Part shown: piece by piece, positions 60,605 through 64,000 of the stretch
Layout of the letters: every line of letters begins with the position of its first letter
Position numbering within the stretch: position 1 is the first letter of the stretch
DNA from: Bradyrhizobium sp. Gha
Lineage (GTDB): Bacteria > Pseudomonadota > Alphaproteobacteria > Rhizobiales > Xanthobacteraceae
Reading direction: 5' to 3'
Assembly: GCF_900113735.1 (NCBI RefSeq)
Contig: NZ_FOQM01000022.1
Coordinates: 62,001-126,000, forward strand
Length of the DNA stretch: 64,000 nucleotides
The notes under the pieces: model-generated
The model's database searches: none
Seen by the model: the letters and a program-made list of their open reading frames with translations, nothing else
What the model was told of the DNA's origin: nothing
Program-made: the position numbers and the translations under genes

Positions 60605-60608
60605 GGGA

Positions 60609-63600
60609 CTACTCCTTGCGACCGGAGAGTTGCTCTTTCAGCGCGGCGAGTTTTGCAAACGGCGAGTTCGGATCGGCGGGACGATCACGCTCGCGCGGAT
60701 TAGCGCTCGAGGCGTACGGACGCAACGACGGACCGCCCTGACGGTCGCGACCCTTATCGCGGTCGCGGCCCCTGTTGTCGCGGCCCTTGTCTCGCTCGCC
60801 GCCGAACTTCTTGTTGTCGCGGTTGCGATCGCGATCCTTGTTGTCGCGGTCCTTGCCCTGGAAGCTGCGATTCCGATCGTCGCGCCCTTCCTGGCGCGGC
60901 GCACCCTCGGCACCACCCTCGCGCGGCTTGCGAAAATCCCGGCCGCCATCGCGACGATGGCCACCGTGACGATGGCGCTCACCCGGCTTCGCACCTTCGG
61001 CAGCTTCGCCGGGCGCAGCCGAGGCGCCTTCAGCACCGGCCTGCGGACGCTGCTTGTTATGGCGCTGATGGCGATGGCGCTCGTGGCGCGGCTTGCGATC
61101 CTCGTGACGGCCGCCGGGACGCCAGACCTCGACGAGCTCGGGCTCGGCGGGCGTGGCTGCGGCCTCGACAGGCGCAGCGGCATCGGGAGATGCAGCGGCT
61201 TCCGCAGCGGCGGCCTCGGCCGGAGCGGCGTCAGCGGCAGCCTCCGCGGGCGCAGCAGCCTCTTCCGCGGGCGGCGCGATGCCGGGGGCATCTTCGGGCG
61301 TGACGGGGCCTTCGGAAGTTGCTTCGAGCGCCGGCTCTTCGTGCGCGGGCTCGTCGTGCTGCTCCATCCCGGGCGCGTCTTCGACGGTGACGGCTTCGAT
61401 CGCGGCCTCAACGGGCGCGGCAGCCTCCTCGGTCGCAGGCGCCTCGGCAGAAGCTTCGGCGGCCGGCGTCTCCGCAGCAACAGGCGCAGCAGGCTTCGGC
61501 GGCAACGGCGCACGCTTCTCCATGCGATAGCCGAGCGCGCGCAGCACCGAGGCGAAATCCTCGCCGGCGGAGCCGGTGAGCGAGGTCATCGCCTGCGTCA
61601 CCACGAAACCGCGGCCGTCGAATGCACCGGCGGGTTTTTCGCCTGGCGAATTATCGCGCCAGGCCAGCGCCGGGCGGATCAGGTCGGCAAGACGCTCCAG
61701 AATGTCGACGCGGACCGCGCGCTCGCCGGCCTGCTTGTAGCCGAGCACGCGATAGGCATCGCGCGGCAGGGTCTTGTCGACCGGGAACGAGGTGCGGCCG
61801 GACGAGGCCAGATGCTGCGCGCCAGACAGAGCCGAGAGATCGACGTTGTCCTGCTTCAGCGCCCACAGCAGGGCTGCGAGCGCGCGCGCGGCGGGCTTCA
61901 GGATGCCGGGGAAATAGATGTGATAGGCGCCGAAGCGGACGCCATATTTGCGCAACACCGCGCGCGAGGGCTGATCGAGATCCTTCAGCTCGTTGGCGAT
62001 CTTGGGACGCTCGAGCACGCCGAGCGCCTCGACGAGCTGATAGGCGATGCCGCGGGCGATACCCGTGACGTCCTCGGCCTTCGACAGCTCGAACATCGGC
62101 CCGAGCAGCTTCTCGATATGCGTCTTGAGCCACAGGTCGAGGCGCGCCTGCACCTTCTCGCGGGGGCCACCCGTCAGGCGCTCGTCGGAGATGATGCGGA
62201 TGCGCGGATGCAGCGCCTCCTCTGCGGCGGTCAGCCGCGCCACGGCATCGCCGGTCCAGCGAATGGTGCCGTCAGAGGTCAGCACGAACTGGTCGTCCGG
62301 CGCGTTGCCCAGTTTTTCGGCGCGCGTATTGATCTCGCCGGCGAGCACCGCTTGCGCGGCAGCCTGCAAGGCTTTCGCATCGGAGCCGGCTTCCGCCGCA
62401 TCCGGTGCAAAGGTGAAGCCATCGAGGCGGCCGATGACATGGCCTTCGACGATGACTTCGCCGGTCTTGCCGATTTCCGTATTCAAGCTCGTGTTCTCCC
62501 GCAGGCGGCGCATCAATACACTGGTCCGGCGATCAACGAAACGCTCAGTCAAGCGTTCATGGAGCGCATCCGATAATTTATTTTCGACCTCGCGCGTGGT
62601 CCCCTGCCAGCGATCGGGGTCTTTCAGCCAGTCCGGCCGGTTGGCGACGAAGGTCCAGGTGCGGATTTGCGCGATCCGGGCCGACAGCGTGTCGATATCG
62701 CCGTCGATGCGGTCGGCCTGGTCGACCTGGGCGGCGAACCAGGAATCGGGGATGCAGCCCTTCTGCATCAGGAAGCCGTAGAGCGTCGTCACCAGCTCGG
62801 CATGGGCGGCCGGCGACAGTTTCCGGTAGTCCGGGACCTGACAGGCCTCCCACAGCCGTTCCACGGCGGCCTTGCCATGCGCGATATCGCGCACCTCGAC
62901 GTCGCGGGCGGCGTGGTCGAGCACGCGCATGTCTTCGGCGATCGGGGCGCGCGTCAGCGTCTCGTGGCCCGGGGCCAGATTGAGCGAGACTTGCAGCGCG
63001 GCGAGGGAGGAGAAATCGAGCTTCGAGTTGCGCCATTGCAGCATCTTCACGGGATCGAAGATGTGGTTCTGAAGCGCGTTCACGAGCTCAGGCTCGAACG
63101 GGCCGCAGCGACCGGTCGTGCCGAACGTGCCGTTGCGCGTGGCGCGCCCGGCACGGCCGGCGATCTGCGCGAACTCGGCCGGCGTGAGGCGGCGGAACTG
63201 ATAGCCGTCGAACTTGCGGTCGGAGGCGAAGGCGACGTGGTCGACGTCGAGATTGAGGCCCATGCCGACGGCATCGGTGGCGACGAGATAATCGACGTCG
63301 CCGTTCTGGAACATCTCCACCTGCGCATTGCGCGTGCGGGGCGAGAGCGAGCCCAGCACCACGGCGGCGCCGCCATGCTGTCGCCTGATCAGCTCCGCGA
63401 TGGCGTAGACCTCGTCGGCGGAGAACGCGACGATCGCAGTCCGGCGCGGCTGGCGCGTGATCTTGCGATCGCCTGCGAATTCGAGCTGCGACAGCCGCGG
63501 CCGGGTGATCATGGAGACGCCGGGCAAGAGCCGCTCGATGATCGGCCGCATGGTCGCAGCGCCGAGCAGCAACGTCTCGTCGCGGCCGCGGCGGTTGAGG

Positions 63601-63983
63601 ATGCGGTCGGTGAAGACGTGGCCGCGTTCGAGATCGGAGGCGATCTGGATCTCGTCGACGGCAAGAAACGAGACGTCGAGGTCGCGCGGCATCGCCTCGA
63701 CGGTCGACACCCAATAGCGCGGACTTCTCGGCTTGATCTTCTCCTCGCCCGTGACGAGCGCGACGGCCTCCGGGCCGACGCGGGCGACGATCTTGTTGTA
63801 GACCTCGCGCGCGAGCAGGCGCAGCGGCAGGCCGATCATGCCTGAGGAATGCGCGAGCATCCGTTCGATGGCGAGATGGGTCTTGCCGGTGTTGGTCGGC
63901 CCGAGCACGGCGGTGACGCCGGCGCCAGGCACGCGATCGGACAGCGCGCGGTCGGAAGCGAAGGAGGAGGACGAGAAGGGCAT
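60609..63983 (-). CDS. SUV3-like ATP-dependent RNA helicase with long disordered tail
   Basis: 1124 residues. Motif I GPTNTGKT, motif II DEIQ, III GAATMRPII, then helicase C-terminal motifs ATDAVGMGLNLDVDHV and QIAGRAGRATR. A helical domain (SUV3 C-terminal type) and a segment related to RNA binding follow to about residue 800. The last 300 residues are Ala/Pro/Glu-rich, then Arg/Asp/Lys-rich (RDRDKGRD). Mitochondrial SUV3 unwinds RNA for the degradosome; a similar RNA-turnover role is inferred. Its stop overlaps the ribosome site of the S4 gene. Confidence 0.93.
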   Translation of the reverse strand: MPFSSSSFASDRALSDRVPGAGVTAVLGPTNTGKTHLAIERMLAHSSGMIGLPLRLLAREVYNKIVARVGPEAVALVTGEEKIKPRSPRYWVSTVEAMPRDLDVSFLAVDEIQIASDLERGHVFTDRILNRRGRDETLLLGAATMRPIIERLLPGVSMITRPRLSQLEFAGDRKITRQPRRTAIVAFSADEVYAIAELIRRQHGGAAVVLGSLSPRTRNAQVEMFQNGDVDYLVATDAVGMGLNLDVDHVAFASDRKFDGYQFRRLTPAEFAQIAGRAGRATRNGTFGTTGRCGPFEPELVNALQNHIFDPVKMLQWRNSKLDFSSLAALQVSLNLAPGHETLTRAPIAEDMRVLDHAARDVEVRDIAHGKAAVERLWEACQVPDYRKLSPAAHAELVTTLYGFLMQKGCIPDSWFAAQVDQADRIDGDIDTLSARIAQIRTWTFVANRPDWLKDPDRWQGTTREVENKLSDALHERLTERFVDRRTSVLMRRLRENTSLNTEIGKTGEVIVEGHVIGRLDGFTFAPDAAEAGSDAKALQAAAQAVLAGEINTRAEKLGNAPDDQFVLTSDGTIRWTGDAVARLTAAEEALHPRIRIISDERLTGGPREKVQARLDLWLKTHIEKLLGPMFELSKAEDVTGIARGIAYQLVEALGVLERPKIANELKDLDQPSRAVLRKYGVRFGAYHIYFPGILKPAARALAALLWALKQDNVDLSALSGAQHLASSGRTSFPVDKTLPRDAYRVLGYKQAGERAVRVDILERLADLIRPALAWRDNSPGEKPAGAFDGRGFVVTQAMTSLTGSAGEDFASVLRALGYRMEKRAPLPPKPAAPVAAETPAAEASAEAPATEEAAAPVEAAIEAVTVEDAPGMEQHDEPAHEEPALEATSEGPVTPEDAPGIAPPAEEAAAPAEAAADAAPAEAAAAEAAASPDAAAPVEAAATPAEPELVEVWRPGGRHEDRKPRHERHRHQRHNKQRPQAGAEGASAAPGEAAEGAKPGERHRHGGHRRDGGRDFRKPREGGAEGAPRQEGRDDRNRSFQGKDRDNKDRDRNRDNKKFGGERDKGRDNRGRDRDKGRDRQGGPSLRPYASSANPRERDRPADPNSPFAKLAALKEQLSGRKE

Positions 63984-64000
63984 ATCTGGCTGATTAGGTA

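Noticed and set aside
60399..62576. 725-residue open frame opposite the helicase
   Set aside because: Antisense to a clear helicase and S4 gene; repetitive Arg/Gly/Leu composition typical of a shadow frame.

Overview
The window reads as ordinary chromosome of a high-GC alphaproteobacterium, most likely Bradyrhizobium or a close relative. The evidence is dense GC-rich coding, a CarD regulator, a 7Fe ferredoxin and an S4-domain protein beside a very long SUV3-like helicase, a cytochrome bo3 operon with RegB/RegA-type genes, many acyl-CoA and ABC-transport genes, and short interspersed inverted repeats of the kinds common in that group. No phage, transposase, integrase, CRISPR array or rRNA operon is visible. 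One tRNA gene, tRNA-Arg(CCU), is present.

Layout. 1-9 kb: the 3' part of a nitrate/sulfonate-type ABC ATPase, a CNNM/CBS membrane protein, a PilZ protein, a membrane-anchored FMN glutamate-synthase-like enzyme, ferredoxin-NADP reductase, an ATP-grasp protein, an amino-acid-binding protein and a dicarboxylate/amino-acid symporter. 9-15 kb: an MDR oxidoreductase, a Cys-rich repeat protein, and a gentisate-type catabolic cluster (FAD hydroxylase, MarR regulator, glutathione-dependent isomerase, gentisate dioxygenase) whose two outer promoters share one 14-bp motif. 15-20 kb: an FAD oxidoreductase plus a complete SsuABC/TauABC-like importer, divergent from a LysR gene. 20-27 kb: acyl-CoA genes, a ketopantoate-reductase homologue, and a TetR gene divergent from a frameshifted Tat-exported SDR with two copies of a probable operator. 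27-29 kb: a compact DoxX / DsrE-like / TlpA-like cluster in which the last two proteins carry twin-arginine leaders. 29-36 kb: amidohydrolase, tRNA-Arg, RraA-like protein with an acyl-CoA ligase, and several small envelope proteins. 36-45.5 kb: an acyl-CoA catabolism region (SDR, two acyl-CoA dehydrogenases, two crotonases, an ADP-forming acyl-CoA synthetase, a VOC protein and a branched-chain-type binding protein). 45.8-50 kb: exported nuclease-like protein, M48 lipoprotein protease, cytochrome c and an MFS transporter. 50-58.6 kb: cyoABCD, SURF1, a RegB-like kinase, a RegA-like regulator and a class III adenylate cyclase in one direction. 58.7-64 kb: carD, fdxA, the S4 protein and the helicase on the minus strand.

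The most interesting points are the quinol oxidase operon that carries its own redox two-component pair behind a 23-bp perfect palindrome, the DoxX/DsrE/TlpA cluster as a possible periplasmic sulfur or thiol redox module, the operator architecture of the gentisate and TetR/SDR loci, and three small lesions: two frameshifts and an ACG in place of a start codon. All functional calls come from reading motifs and context. No database search was possible.
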